From Conchocele bisecta (Eukaryota; Mollusca; Bivalvia; Lucinida; Thyasiridae), in contig CM055265.1 in NCBI GenBank assembly GCA_029237695.1, positions 120,543,078 through 120,607,077 of the forward strand: a stretch of DNA of 64,000 nucleotides. Reading direction: 5' to 3'. Below, one piece after another: positions 47,326 through 57,847 of the stretch (the stretch's first letter is position 1; the number at the start of each line of letters is the position of its first letter). Position numbers and translations under genes: made by a program. Below the pieces are notes generated by a model. It worked only from the letters and a program-made list of their open reading frames with translations. It had not been told where the DNA came from and ran no database searches.

Positions 47326-47835
47326 GCCAAATATAATAAACTCCAATACATATTTCTAGCTCTAAATAATTAAAACTAGTATTAAATATTTGGAGCTAGC
47401 TCCAAATCATTTGAAGAGCTCTCTAAATCATTTGGAGCTAGCTATACATAGTTAATGCTAGTTCTAATTATTTAGAGCTAGCAATACTTATTTCAGTTTA
47501 TGTAGATTTGGCGTTCCTGGAACGCCAAATCTACATAAGCTCAAATAATTAATGCCAGCTCTAAATATTAAATGCTAGCGCTAAATAGTTAATATCAGCT
47601 CTACGCTATTTAGAGCTAGCAATAATTATTTGAGTTTATGTATGGAACGCCACATCTACATAAACTCAAATAATTATTGCTGGCTCTACATATAACATTA
47701 ACTATTTAGAGCTGGCTCCAAATGATTTAGAGAGCTCTTCAAAAGATTTTGAACTAGTTCGAAATATCTAATGCTACCTCTAATTATTTATAGCTAGCAT
47801 TAATTATTTGAGTTTATGTAGACTTGGTGTTCCAC
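47326..47835. mobile_element. Three adjacent small TIR elements sharing ends
   Basis: Ends of the form GGAACGCCAAATCTACATAA and inverse occur at about 47326, 47515-47537 (back to back), 47645-47665 (back to back) and about 47820. The interiors repeat AGCTCTAAATAATTAATGC and GAGCTAGC motifs. Confidence 0.6.
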
Positions 47836-47879
47836 AAGTATAAGGATATGTCACCAATATTTGTGAGAAACACGACGGG

Positions 47880-48215
47880 TGGTTCACTGTCTAAATGGCG
47901 AACTCTGCAGATCCTGGTCAGATTGCGGATATGGTCGGCAATTAGCCCAGGCACGCTTTCCAGTCATATGTCGATGTGACCGGAGAAATGTGACTTTCGA
48001 CCAGTGGAGCTCCTGATCAAATAGCACACTGCTATAGCCTGGTAATGATCTATATATAACGTGTTAGAAGCGTGACGGGTGTTTCATTGGTGGCATACTA
48101 AACAGTGTAGATCCTGATCAGACTGTGCGGATGCACAGGCTGATCTGGATATACACAGTGGTCGCAAAACAAATAAGACCCATTTCTCCAGTCACAACCA
48201 CATAAGTATGTGTGC
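47880..48215. repeat. Repeat family C copies
   Basis: GCAGATCCTGGTCAGATTGC, GATCCTGATCAGACTGTGCG and ACCCATTTCTCCAGTCACAA mark two overlapping family C copies. Confidence 0.55.
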
Positions 48216-48259
48216 GATCTGCACACAGGTAAATAAAATATGGTAGCACATGCACACGA

Positions 48260-48809
48260 CAGTAAAACCTCTCTAAACCGGACACTCTCCGATGACACTA
48301 TCTGTTCATGACTCATGACCACAGGTTCTTGAAGAACGGTTGATATTTCGGTGTTGTATGGGTTATTTCGGTATCTATGGTGGTTTTGGTGCATTGTTAC
48401 CAACATACACTTTACGTCACCTCCCGCGAGTTAGTACGCGTATAAGTACGGTGTTTGGGTATTTTGACAGTATAAAAGGGGGCCCGAAAGTTCGAAACGG
48501 TCATTGTGTAGATAATTGACGATTTCTGTCGTGCGTAATGTTTGAGCATTAGTAGTTGCATAAACCGATCTATAACGAAATACCCATATCGATGGTCTAG
48601 TAACATAAGGTCGTAACTGCTATGCTTTAGCATAGCAGTTACGACCTTATGTCACTAGACCATCGATATGACACAAAAATAAGGACTATATGTTAAAACA
48701 CCTGTGGGTGGAACACCTATCTCACTGGACCCCACCCCCCCCCCCTCCCAACCCAACCCCCAACACCCCCGGGACATCCCATGTGTCCGGTTTAGAGCGA
48801 TTTCACTAC
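48260..48809. mobile_element. TIR element with nested perfect hairpin
   Basis: The ends are CAGTAAAACCTCTCTAAACC and GGTTTAGAGCGATTTCACTA. A hairpin with about 42-base arms occupies 48585-48670 (CATATCGATGGTCTAGTAAC and complement, loop CTTTAG). The terminal CAGTGGAACCTC style is seen in pogo/Tigger-like elements (family knowledge). Confidence 0.55.
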
Positions 48810-48869
48810 ATACAATATGATGGAAATATTATTAAATTAAATTTAAGTACAGTATTACGTTTGTTCTTC

Positions 48870-48945
48870 TTTCAGTCTTCATATACATACCGAGGTTTGT
48901 GGCCCAAGGTGGATTTGAACCCACGAGCTTTCGTCATAACCTCGA
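48870..48945 (-). repeat. tRNA-like B box on the minus strand
   Basis: On the minus strand AGCTCGTGGGTTCAAATCCA followed by CCTTGGGCCACAAACC has a strong pol III B box (GGGTTCAAATCC). The rest of the tRNA fold is incomplete, so a SINE head is likely. Confidence 0.4.
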
Positions 48946-49068
48946 AGTATTGTCGGAATTTGGCATTAGTGCAAAAAGTGCTGGAAAGTGGAGATACCGA
49001 CAGAATCAGACGAGTATTTCTGAGAACACCGGACGTGAAAGGTAATCCACGTGCACTGCATGTAACCG

Positions 49069-50201
49069 GGTACATGCCCACTCAGTAGGTTATACTATAC
49101 GGAGACAGGTCGGTTTGCATATTCTGTAAATATGACATTTTCTGGCAAAATAAATATGCATTCACCATTACCACACGGATTGATTGGCATTATTATATAT
49201 TTTATATCAGACGTAAATGTCCACACTGATATCAGGGGCGATAACCGTGTTTCCTTAAAATGTTAACGGACATTACTATTTATTCTCTGTATTTGCATGT
49301 TTTGATGTGCAATGATCATACTTTAAAATCTGTCGAAATATTAGTTTCTTCAGGTGACGTATGTAATTAGTATAAATAATTAAAAAATATCCTACCCCAT
49401 TTGCATATGAAAATAGCCTGACACCACCGCGCGTCACTATCAGTAAAATAAATATTACTAAATTATTATATCTGTATAGCGGGCACTCGTAAGTTTTAGA
49501 ACTGGTGGAATAGTGACACAATTCTCCACTTATTTAATTCCTATAAAGACCATTCTGTGCCTACTGCACAACGTCATTTAGTTACATCACAGACATGGTA
49601 AAACTCAAATATATTTCAGGACAAGGTATGTACAGATGCAAGAAAATTACATCTTGATTGCCTATTATCGAGTTAATACCATTTATACACTTTATTCTCC
49701 TCTCGTTAAAGGTACATGCCCACTAAGTAGGCACACAATGTTCTTTATAGGAATTAAATAAGTGTATACAATTGTGTCACTATTCCGCCAGTTCTAAAAC
49801 TTACGAGTGCCCGCTATACAAGTATAATAAATTAGTAATATTTATTTTACTGATAGTGACGCGCGGTGGTATCAGGCTGTTTTCATATGCAAATGAGGCA
49901 TGATATTATACTAATTAAATGCGTCACCTGAACAAATAATATTTTCGATAGATTATCAAGTCTGATAATTGCACATCAAAAAATAAATACAGAGAATAAA
50001 TAGTAATGTTCGTTAACATTTTAAGGAAACATGGTTATCGCCCCTGATATCAGTGTGGAAATTTACGTCTGATATAAAATGTATAATAATGCCAATCAAT
50101 ACGTGGGGTAATGGTGAATGAGTGTTTATTTTTCCAGAAAATGTCTCAGATGATGTCTCTGATATAAAGAAAATTGTGTGCCTACTGAGTGGGCATGTAC
50201 C
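49069..50201. mobile_element. Foldback element with about 490-base inverted arms
   Basis: The left arm starts GGTACATGCCCACTCAGTAG and the right arm ends CTACTGAGTGGGCATGTACC. The arms match throughout, for example GATATCAGGGGCGATAACCG at 49231 and its inverse at 50030. A third copy of the terminus (GGTACATGCCCACTAAGTAG) lies in the spacer at about 49710. No coding sequence is seen. Confidence 0.78.
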
Positions 50202-50944
50202 TTTAATAATTAAGTTACGATCTGAAATAAACATGTGAATTATTGTATTGTGACACGTGTATATATGAGCGACGCTGTGCGATTTCCAACGTTAGGCTCA
50301 AAATAACGTTAAGTCGGAAATCCCTATTTTTTCTGACGTCACCTTGTGGAGCAGACGAGGACGTTTCAGAATGGAGTCGCTCAACGTCTAACGTCAATTT
50401 ATGTGACACACTTAGCTGGGAAACCGAGAGTGGACGATTTCGATCTAAATATAAACATTACATATAGTTTGATAATTGATTTTAGTATGATTCATGAGCT
50501 CTTGTGTCTTTATATAATTGATGAATACTGACTACATAACCGAGACTGAGTATGCCTACCGAATCGTTTCTACGTTTGACAAACGTTTTGGATTCAGGAA
50601 GGAACGTAAACAACGTAGGCATACATAGTGTTTCTGTCACCACATACTAGTTTAGCATATTTATTTTGTTGCAAAGAGAAAATAAACTGTTAACTAATTA
50701 ATATTTTGTCTGAAAATTCGATTTGAGGCGGAATTCACAAGGTTGTTTACACGTTACTACAGTAACCGAGAGGAGTTGCTTCCCATAATTATAAGTAGTA
50801 TGAAAATGACGATTCGAGCACATTTCCCATTTCCCTCATTTTGAACCATACATTAACCATAAATTATATTCTAAAATGAGGGATCTAGATACGGAGGTTC
50901 GATCACATTTTAGGGCATCACTAGATACGGAGGTTCGAGTGAAT
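50202..50944. other. Stretch without recognised gene
   Basis: A weak inverted pair GCCTACCGAATCGTTTCTAC and related bases around 50555-50620, and GGATCTAGATACGGAGGTTC repeats near 50880 and 50928. No gene recognised. Confidence 0.4.
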
Positions 50945-51750
50945 CATAAACATGGTTAACATGGTTAAAATGATTAACATGGTTAAACATGGTTAAAATG
51001 GTTAACATGATTAAACATGGTTAAAATGGTTAAAATGGTTAACATGGTTAAACATGGTTAAACATGGTTAAAATGGTTAACATGGTTAACTGGTTACTGG
51101 TTAAAATGGTTAAACATGGTTAAAATATGGTTAACTGGTTAAACATTTAAAATGGAAAACATGGTTAACAGGTTAAACATGGTTAAACATGGTTAAAACA
51201 TGGTTAAAACATGGTTAGGTTAATGGTTTAAACATGGTTTAAAAGGTTAACATGGTTGTTAACATGGTTAAACACATGGTTAAAATGGTCAAAATGGTTA
51301 ACATGGTTAAAATAAACATGGTTAAAATGGTTAAAATGGCGGGTTAACAATGGTTAAACATGGTTAAAATAAAATGGTTAAACATGGTTAAAATGGTTAA
51401 AAACATGGTTAACATGGTTAAACATGGTTAAAATGGTTAAAATGGTTAACATGGTTAACATGGTTAAAATGGTTAACATGGTTAACATGGTTAACATGGT
51501 TAAAATGGTTAAAATGGTTAACATGGTTAACATGGTTAAAATGGTTAAACATGGTTAACATGGTTAAAATGGTTAAAATGGTTAACATGGTTAAGGTTAA
51601 AAGGTTAAAACAGGTTAAATGGTTAAAATGGTTAAACATGGTTAACATGGTTAAAATGGTTAAACATGGTTAACATGGTTAAAATGGTTAAAATGGTTAA
51701 CATGGTTAACATGGTTAAACATGGTTAACATGGTTAAAATGGTTAACAAT
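50945..51750 (+). repeat. Minisatellite of ATGGTTAA(A/C)-type units
   Basis: About 80 copies of CATGGTTAAAATGGTTAA-like 9-10-base units, including GTTAACATG and GTTAAACATG variants. It is bordered on both sides by CTAGATACGGAGGTTCGA boxes (50883, 50928 and 51782). Confidence 0.85.
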
Positions 51751-51933
51751 GTTTGAGGACGCGGGTCTACATATGAGGAATCTAGATACGGAGGTTCGAG
51801 CATACTGAGTCGAGGACGTCTAGATAGGTAATCCAAAAATTGATTATTTTTTTTAACAACTTTTTCATTTCCACGCGCTTAACGCTCACTGAGGTTGAGA
51901 ATTTAGAAAAGGGTATACTTTTTTTTTGTACAC

Positions 51934-52739
51934 CTACAAATCTATTTGAATCAACAAGGTCACGACGCTGGAGGAGCTCGATGAGTCTCCAGTTTTTGTG
52001 ATGAAGTTTATAACGGTCCCGGCTTGAACTTCAATATGATTAAATACTGTGAACGTTTATCCACTATGCTTCGGTATACCAGACTCTTGTTAAATTCCAT
52101 TTAAAACAAGGTTAACACAGACTTCACCCGTAGCATTACCCTTCGCGTTCACCGAGGAGAGTGTCATTCGTAGAATCGTCCCGGACGTCGCCATGGTGTA
52201 TCCTGTATACTGATTGGTCGCGTTGCTACCAAATGACCACTGATATTCTCCAGGTTTAAGTGCACCTCGCTCCTCAGCGCAAATAGAAATAACTGACTTC
52301 TGAGTGGCCTTTTTTACTTTCTTTACTCTATTCTCTAAATGAGTAAGTTTAATTTTAGTCATTAAATTCTTTTTTTCGCTCAGCTCATATACATAATGCT
52401 TGGCTGCCGCATCTTTATCTGTTAATTTCTTATCGAATTGAGTAAGAAATATATTAAAGACTTTTTCAAGCTCATCTACATAACGCTTGGTTGTAGCATC
52501 TTGCGCACCAGTAGGATCAACGACATTAGAGATTCTGTTTATATTCATATTTAGTGGACCAGTTAGTTCACTCGTTCCATTCTTTCTTAAAAAATGTTTG
52601 TTTACGTAAGTAACCGTTACTCCAGGATAACGAATATTTTCACTAGAGGTGTACCGCTTTGAGCTGGCGCGTTATTATTGTAAATATTATTGTAAACACG
52701 TGCTATTTTTAAATAGTTTACGTCATATGTTGTAGACAT
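51934..52739 (-). pseudogene. Fibre-like (trimeric spike-type) protein of the Polinton-like element, interrupted
   Basis: Starting from ATG at 52739, the first 40 or so codons (MSTTYDVNYLKIARVYNNIY) shift frame near 52655 into a frame that runs to TAG at 51934-51936. That frame holds INRISNVVDPTGAQDATTKR, like the DATTKxYVD segments of phage and viral tail fibres, a heptad-like middle (residues of KLTHLENRVKKVKKATQKSV) and a beta-rich C-terminal part (PGEYQWSFG, GYTMATSGTILRM). Two in-frame TAA codons interrupt the end (52090-52092 and 52057-52059). Total length would be about 265 residues. A receptor-binding or virion-surface role is inference. No TATA motif like that of the other genes is obvious upstream. 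Confidence 0.65.
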
Positions 52740-52802
52740 GGTATTTGTATACCAGCGCAAACGCATTAACATTCGATATAATTGATAATAATACTAACAT
52801 CG

Positions 52803-53127
52803 TTTAGTGCTCTAGTGGGTAGATCTGCTGTTTGGTGATCGGACGGTCGTGAGTTCGAATCCTGCCAAAGGCATACATTTTTCTCTCGCTTTTACTATTT
52901 TGGCGCCAGAGGTAACGCACACATCCCGAAACAGTCGTGCATTTACTTTTACACAACATTATAAAACACTTCACTTTGAACCTAATCATTGTGAAATGCA
53001 TTCTGCACATTCGTGTGTTATTGTGAAAGTCCACCTCGACTCACTACAAATGCAAATATGTTACGGAGAACACCATGTCGAAAAATAAACCTCTCACTTC
53101 AGATAATAAACAAATAAATAAATAAAC
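52803..53127 (+). mobile_element. tRNA-derived SINE between fibre-like and polymerase genes
   Basis: TAGTGCTCTAGTGGGTAGAT resembles an A box and GAGTTCGAATCCTGCC an exact B box. The tail is an AAATAAATAAATAAA repeat at about 53107-53125. A second, weaker tRNA-like stretch on the minus strand (TGGAGCAGTGGGTAAACTGG and GCGTTCGATC) lies at 53238-53325. The insertion separates two genes of the viral element. Confidence 0.5.
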
Positions 53128-53532
53128 GTGGATGCATGTGGTTCATAATTACCATGTCAATTGTTGTTACATGTAATAAAAATGCATTAAAAAGAAAACA
53201 CAAAAACAATATTTAAAAAAAATAATATATATATATAATGGCCAAAGTGACGATCGAACGCATGCAGTGCAACATTAAAATCAAGTGCCACCGTCGGCCG
53301 CCAGTTTACCCACTGCTCCAGTATGAGAAACTGTTTTGTCAATCGCAATATATCGATCATGACTATAGCGACGCGCCATAATAAACAGGGAACACCTACA
53401 GGAATTCCATGTTTATTTATACACCAATGTTTATATAAACAAAGCATGTAAACAACGCCATGTCAGGCTGGTATTTTTATACCATTACATCCAAATATAT
53501 CAACAGGCATGTTTTATTAAATATTTATTTAT
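53128..53532. other. Stretch without gene between SINE and polymerase
   Basis: A/T-rich with a TATATATATA run at 53227 and the tRNA-like minus-strand stretch noted above. An 86-codon minus-strand frame (53187-53447) runs through this stretch and has no recognisable domain. Confidence 0.4.
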
Positions 53533-56500
53533 TTAAGTTAGTTGCCAAAGTTCATAGGCCAATTGCCAATGTCCATATGCCAAAGTGTGAACCCCATCCT
53601 CCATAATGACCCGCTTGTCATCGTTTGAAGACCGTGCTATTTTGTTTATTTCCTCTGAATATATTTCGTGACCATGGCTTCTGATCACGTTCATCTTCAT
53701 TATCTGAGCCTTTCTACTAAACAGACAGGTCTTGTATTCATCGTGGCTAATATACTTTTTGACTACACTCTTATTTACACGTTTGCATCTTTTTTCTTCC
53801 TCACCATCATACATCTTATAGCTGCACAGCTTAGATCTTAATCCTATAAACTCTTCCATAGGCTCTCAACCACATTCATCCTTCATCAAACCTATGACCT
53901 TCTTGTTCATATCAGTTTGTATACCTGAGGGATGATCTGTTGGATAGTTGCTGGTATCAAACATTTTTTATATATCTGGACTTATGTCCTTATAAAAGTC
54001 CTCAGTTTCAATCTCGTATGTTAAACTGTCAGTGTCAGTGAACAATAGCTTAGCTTTATTCCCATACTTCTTCTTGATGTAGTTGTAGTGGAAGTCGTAC
54101 ATCAAGGTTTTGCTCAAGTCTAGGATAGCCGCACCCAGGTAAACCGGTTTGTTCATTATAATTTTGGTCTTCTTCATGTGAATGGCTACTAGGTTTTCAT
54201 CGAAGATGGTAGTGTGTTTGTAGTTAGGCTTTGTTGTTAGCTTCATAGCATTTTCTTCATTATTCACCAGATGAATATCAACCCTGTTTCGGATGTTTTC
54301 CATCGTCTTTCCAAAGATGGAGTTGTTCATGAGCTTGAAAAAGTCTTTTTCAAAGTCATTATTTGCATTGGCTCTTAATTTAGTGTTGAGATCAATGTAC
54401 TTTTTAAGCCAAGCGCTCTCTTCGAACTTGATGCCTCTATGTATCATGGTGATCTTTAGACCAAAACTCTCACACATATTGAGGGCCTCGTGGTGAATGA
54501 CATACTTTGTCTTGTCGTTTAGATTAGGAATAAGCTTTTCAATCTTATTCACAACGATCTTTTCGGGAGCTAGAGGATAATCGTTATGTAAATCGTGTAG
54601 CTCTTTAGGATACTCCAAGTCAACCTCTAAGAAATAGGAATGGCTTTCCCAGTCATCCACTCAAATCCATGTGTGGGTAGAGGTTTACTCATAGCCCATC
54701 CATAGAGGTTGTTAGCATCCAGATAGTGTATATACTTACTAGGTTCTTTAGGATTAAACATTTCACCCATGTACTTATTATTTGCCTTTCCATACCGAGT
54801 AATGATACTACTCACACCTCCTCTAATCCCCTTTTAAATCATGAGCATCATGTCAGAGTCACTCAACAGCTCCAATTCAACACCAGTCTTTTTCAACGCA
54901 GCATCCCACGACAAACCTGGGGCTGTATAATACCAGGTTGGGTCTAGTTTATAGTTTGTCAAGCAGACATCACGGAAGGTCTTAAATACGTCTGCCAGAA
55001 GCAATACATCTGACGTGAGATACAGATTATGATAGTCTCTCATCGTCTTACATTTAAACTCTTTCCAGACCTTTTGTGCATGTACATAGTCTTCATCCGA
55101 AATGTCATCACCACTCGACTTGGAATAGAACTCTTCCTTTGCAGGTAGTTGTGTTTCATCCAGCCTCTCAATACCATCAACATAGTCATATGGATAGACA
55201 CCCTTGCGTCTTAGCAAACTCAACTGCTCACCTTCATACTCACTTTCCAAGTTTAAGAATTGATCTTTCTGAAGGTTACATACCAGTTTATCTAGACTAG
55301 AAGCCATGAAGTTGAAGCTGTCAATAAACCGCATATCATGCTTCACTGCCTTCTTCTTTCCGTCTTCGTTAGTAAAACTGTCATTTACAATCTCCTTGGT
55401 AAATGAAATATACTTCTCCTCATTGAGAGGGATGCAACTAATCTTACCCTCCTTTTTACCCAAGTTTTTAATGAATAGGTGGGAGTCATACCCGCTCAGG
55501 TTGTGGAATATGATGGGGGTAAACTTAGGTTTCTGGTACATGAGGATGCATTTGTTATGAGAAGCTCCTCGATACTTACCAGTGAAATGACAGTGATCTC
55601 TTACCCTATCCTCATCCAAATCTTTTTCACATATCCAGCATACTGTTGCCTGTTCGAAAGCCTTTTGCTGTTTTGATGTAATGGTCATCTTAGCACGTCC
55701 ACATTTTTTGTAAATGTCTTTGACGTTCTGTTCAAGTTTATCAACAAATATCTGAGCAACATCATCTTCTTCGTATTGCTTTGTATAAATTACCGGATCT
55801 TGGGAATAAACCTCGTCATCAAAGCACTTGATGTAGTAACAGAACCCACTAGGTGTATGCTTTTGATACCGATTAGTGTAACTGTTTTCATGGTTTTCAA
55901 CTTTTGAGTGAAGCTCTCAAAGTCAGCATAAACTACAAAGGGTACTTTCATCGACCTGAAAAAGTTTTTAAATTTTAAGATTGTTAACAAAGCACACATC
56001 ACAATTTTACAGCTTCGTTCGATTTACAATATTCCTCGTGCTTTTCTAAGGATTCTCTTGAGCTGAAGGAGTTAAGACATCGGAGACAGTAATGTCTTGT
56101 ATGTTGATGTTTAGATGTCTGCTCGGATAACAACCTGCTCATGTTCTTGATCCAGCAATGTTTCATTTCACCATTTGAAATTAACAAAAGGTTAATGTGA
56201 CGCTCATGCTTATGTTTACTAATCTGAAGAACATTGACTTCTTCGTTCTCATACCCATAGACGTTGACAGAAATTGCGTTTTGTCTTTCAAACCTATCTA
56301 TGGTTTTAAGGTCAACTGGGAAGTTAATTTTATCCCAATTGAGTTCCTCCACTTGTTGTTTTAAAAGTTTTGTGATACAGTCAGGGTTCTTTTGTACATG
56401 GTTTAACGCTCGTGTTACACACCATTTGAAGCACTCATCATCATAGTTTTTCATGTTAATGATTGCCATCTTCATTGCAAGCCTTGATGGAAGAGGAATA

Positions 56501-57373
56501 TATGAGGAACCTTTGAGTGGTTTATATTTTACTGTATGTAGCTCCAAGCTGATCATATTTTTAAATCTCCAATTACTACCCTCCGTCTGGAATGCTTCTA
56601 TATTCTTAAGGATTCTCCCAGTCATTGTGCTATATAGCTCATTCAAATATGTTCCCTCCAGGTTAACATTAATTTAAGAGTGGAAAGATGAAGGATCAAT
56701 TAACATATTAGCTGTTAATATACTAGCCCTTTCCATATTACAGTTGAGAACCAATTTTACCTTAGTCTGACGGTTATTCCTCAAAATATTAGTAACAACC
56801 TGCTTTACCTTAACTAAGAATTTCTCTAGAATAAATCCTTCTCTAGTCTTAATGGTGTATTGGGTAGTGAATTTCCTGAGAGCCGATTTACCTGTTACGG
56901 TAGGCTTGAAAGGCTGGTCATTGGATGTGGTATCAAATATAGTATCATCAAAATTTAGTCTTAATAGTTCTTGATTAAGGAATAATTTTGGATCCAGTCT
57001 TAAAAGCAGTCTATCAATTCGTTTAATTTCTTTAAAAAATTTGTTAAACTTATTTCGTGCATTTCTTTGTTTTTTTGGTAAATTTAGCTTTTTTCTCACG
57101 AAGTTTCGTTAGTTCTTTCTGTATTGTTTTGCTTGATTTAATTTCCGCTATGGGTTTATATTTCTTCTGTTTTGATCTAAGTTGGTAAGGTTGGAAAATA
57201 ATTTCCTTTTGCTTTGGAGCAGGTGTAGGGTTATTCAATGAGGGCCTTGATGCTGGAATAGGTCTTGGGGGTAATAAAAGCTCAGTAAGCTCAGCTTTTC
57301 TGAGCTTTGCATATCTTTTTAAACCACACTCTTTTGCCATGGCTTTTAATTGAATAACAGTATTTCGTTCCAT
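53533..57373 (-). pseudogene. polB: Protein-primed family B DNA polymerase (Polinton/adintovirus type), broken
   Basis: The gene starts with MERNTVIQLKAMAKECGLKR, a SAP-like head. A C2H2-type finger (YCLRCLNSF...HEEYC) lies near 56090. Exonuclease motifs are VYADFESF (about 55930), FHNLSGYDSHLF (about 55500) and YLTSDVLLLADVF (about 54990). A Cys/His cluster CWIC...DHCHF...HNKC sits near 55550-55640. Polymerase motifs are [13 protein letters not shown] (about 54720), NNSIFGK (about 54325) and FTDTDSLTYE (about 54036). The span of about 1280 codons is normal for the family. Breaks are frameshifts near 57075, 56000, 55910 and 54660, and in-frame stops at 56674, 54834, 53968 (TAA) and 53866 (TGA). 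All key motif residues persist, which argues for recent inactivation or assembly error. It would replicate the element from a terminal protein. Confidence 0.88.
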
Positions 57374-57401
57374 TTTATTATATATATTATTTCTTTAGAT
57401 C
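57374..57401 (-). promoter_or_regulatory. Upstream motif of the polymerase gene
   Basis: On the minus strand GATCTAAAGAAATAATATAT then ATAATAAA touches the ATG. It matches the motif before four other genes of the element (TTTAAAGAAAT, A/T spacer, TAATAAA, ATG). Confidence 0.55.
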
Positions 57402-57455
57402 ATTTTAAATTTTTACACATTTTCTTACATTTATACCATGTATGATACATGTTAC

Positions 57456-57807
57456 CTATTTATCGATTGTAATTTCATACATTTTATTCCAAACACTACC
57501 ATTCCAAAATGATATGATTCTAGGTGCCTTGTTGATGAAACGTGATGCCTTGTAGATTGAAGGAAATGTAATCACCTCCCCTGTTTCCACACTTTAGACT
57601 AACGTGTCTTGATTTTTTTCTGATTGTTCTAAGCCTTTCAAATATTTCATCGATCTCAGGCTTTGGTTTCTCAGGCTTTGGTTGTTCATCTGGTAGAATA
57701 CCTCTCCCTCTCACTAGCTCTATCAATTGAGGCTTGTTGTAGTGAGAGTAACCTCTTATCTTGTTGTCCTTTAGGATATGCATTATTTCTGATAGTTTGA
57801 TTGTCAT
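57456..57807 (-). pseudogene. Small SAP-domain protein with NUMOD1-like C-terminal part, frameshifted
   Basis: It starts MTIKLSEIMHILKDNKIRGY and HYNKPQLIELV, a SAP-type helix-extended-helix fold used in DNA binding, with a Pro/Lys-rich linker (PKPEKPKPE). Near 57590 the reading shifts; the new frame gives FPSIYKASRFIN and ISFWNG, resembling NUMOD1-type DNA-binding repeats of homing endonucleases, and ends with TAG at 57456-57458. It lies between capsid and polymerase genes. A DNA-binding role is inference. The polymerase begins with a similar SAP-like head, so the two may be related. Confidence 0.6.
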
Positions 57808-57836
57808 TTTATATATATATATATTTTTTCTTTAAA
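57808..57836 (-). promoter_or_regulatory. Upstream motif of the SAP gene
   Basis: On the minus strand GTTTAAAGAAAAAATATATA is followed by an AT run and TATAAA directly before ATG. Confidence 0.55.
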
Positions 57837-57847
57837 CTAAAATTCAA

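Noticed and set aside
51418..51648. FNHVNHVNH repeat frame
   Set aside because: It is a by-product of the ATGGTTAA minisatellite.
52803..52875. Functional tRNA gene
   Set aside because: The B box is good, but the T and acceptor stems do not pair well and an A-rich tail follows. A tRNA-derived SINE is the better reading.
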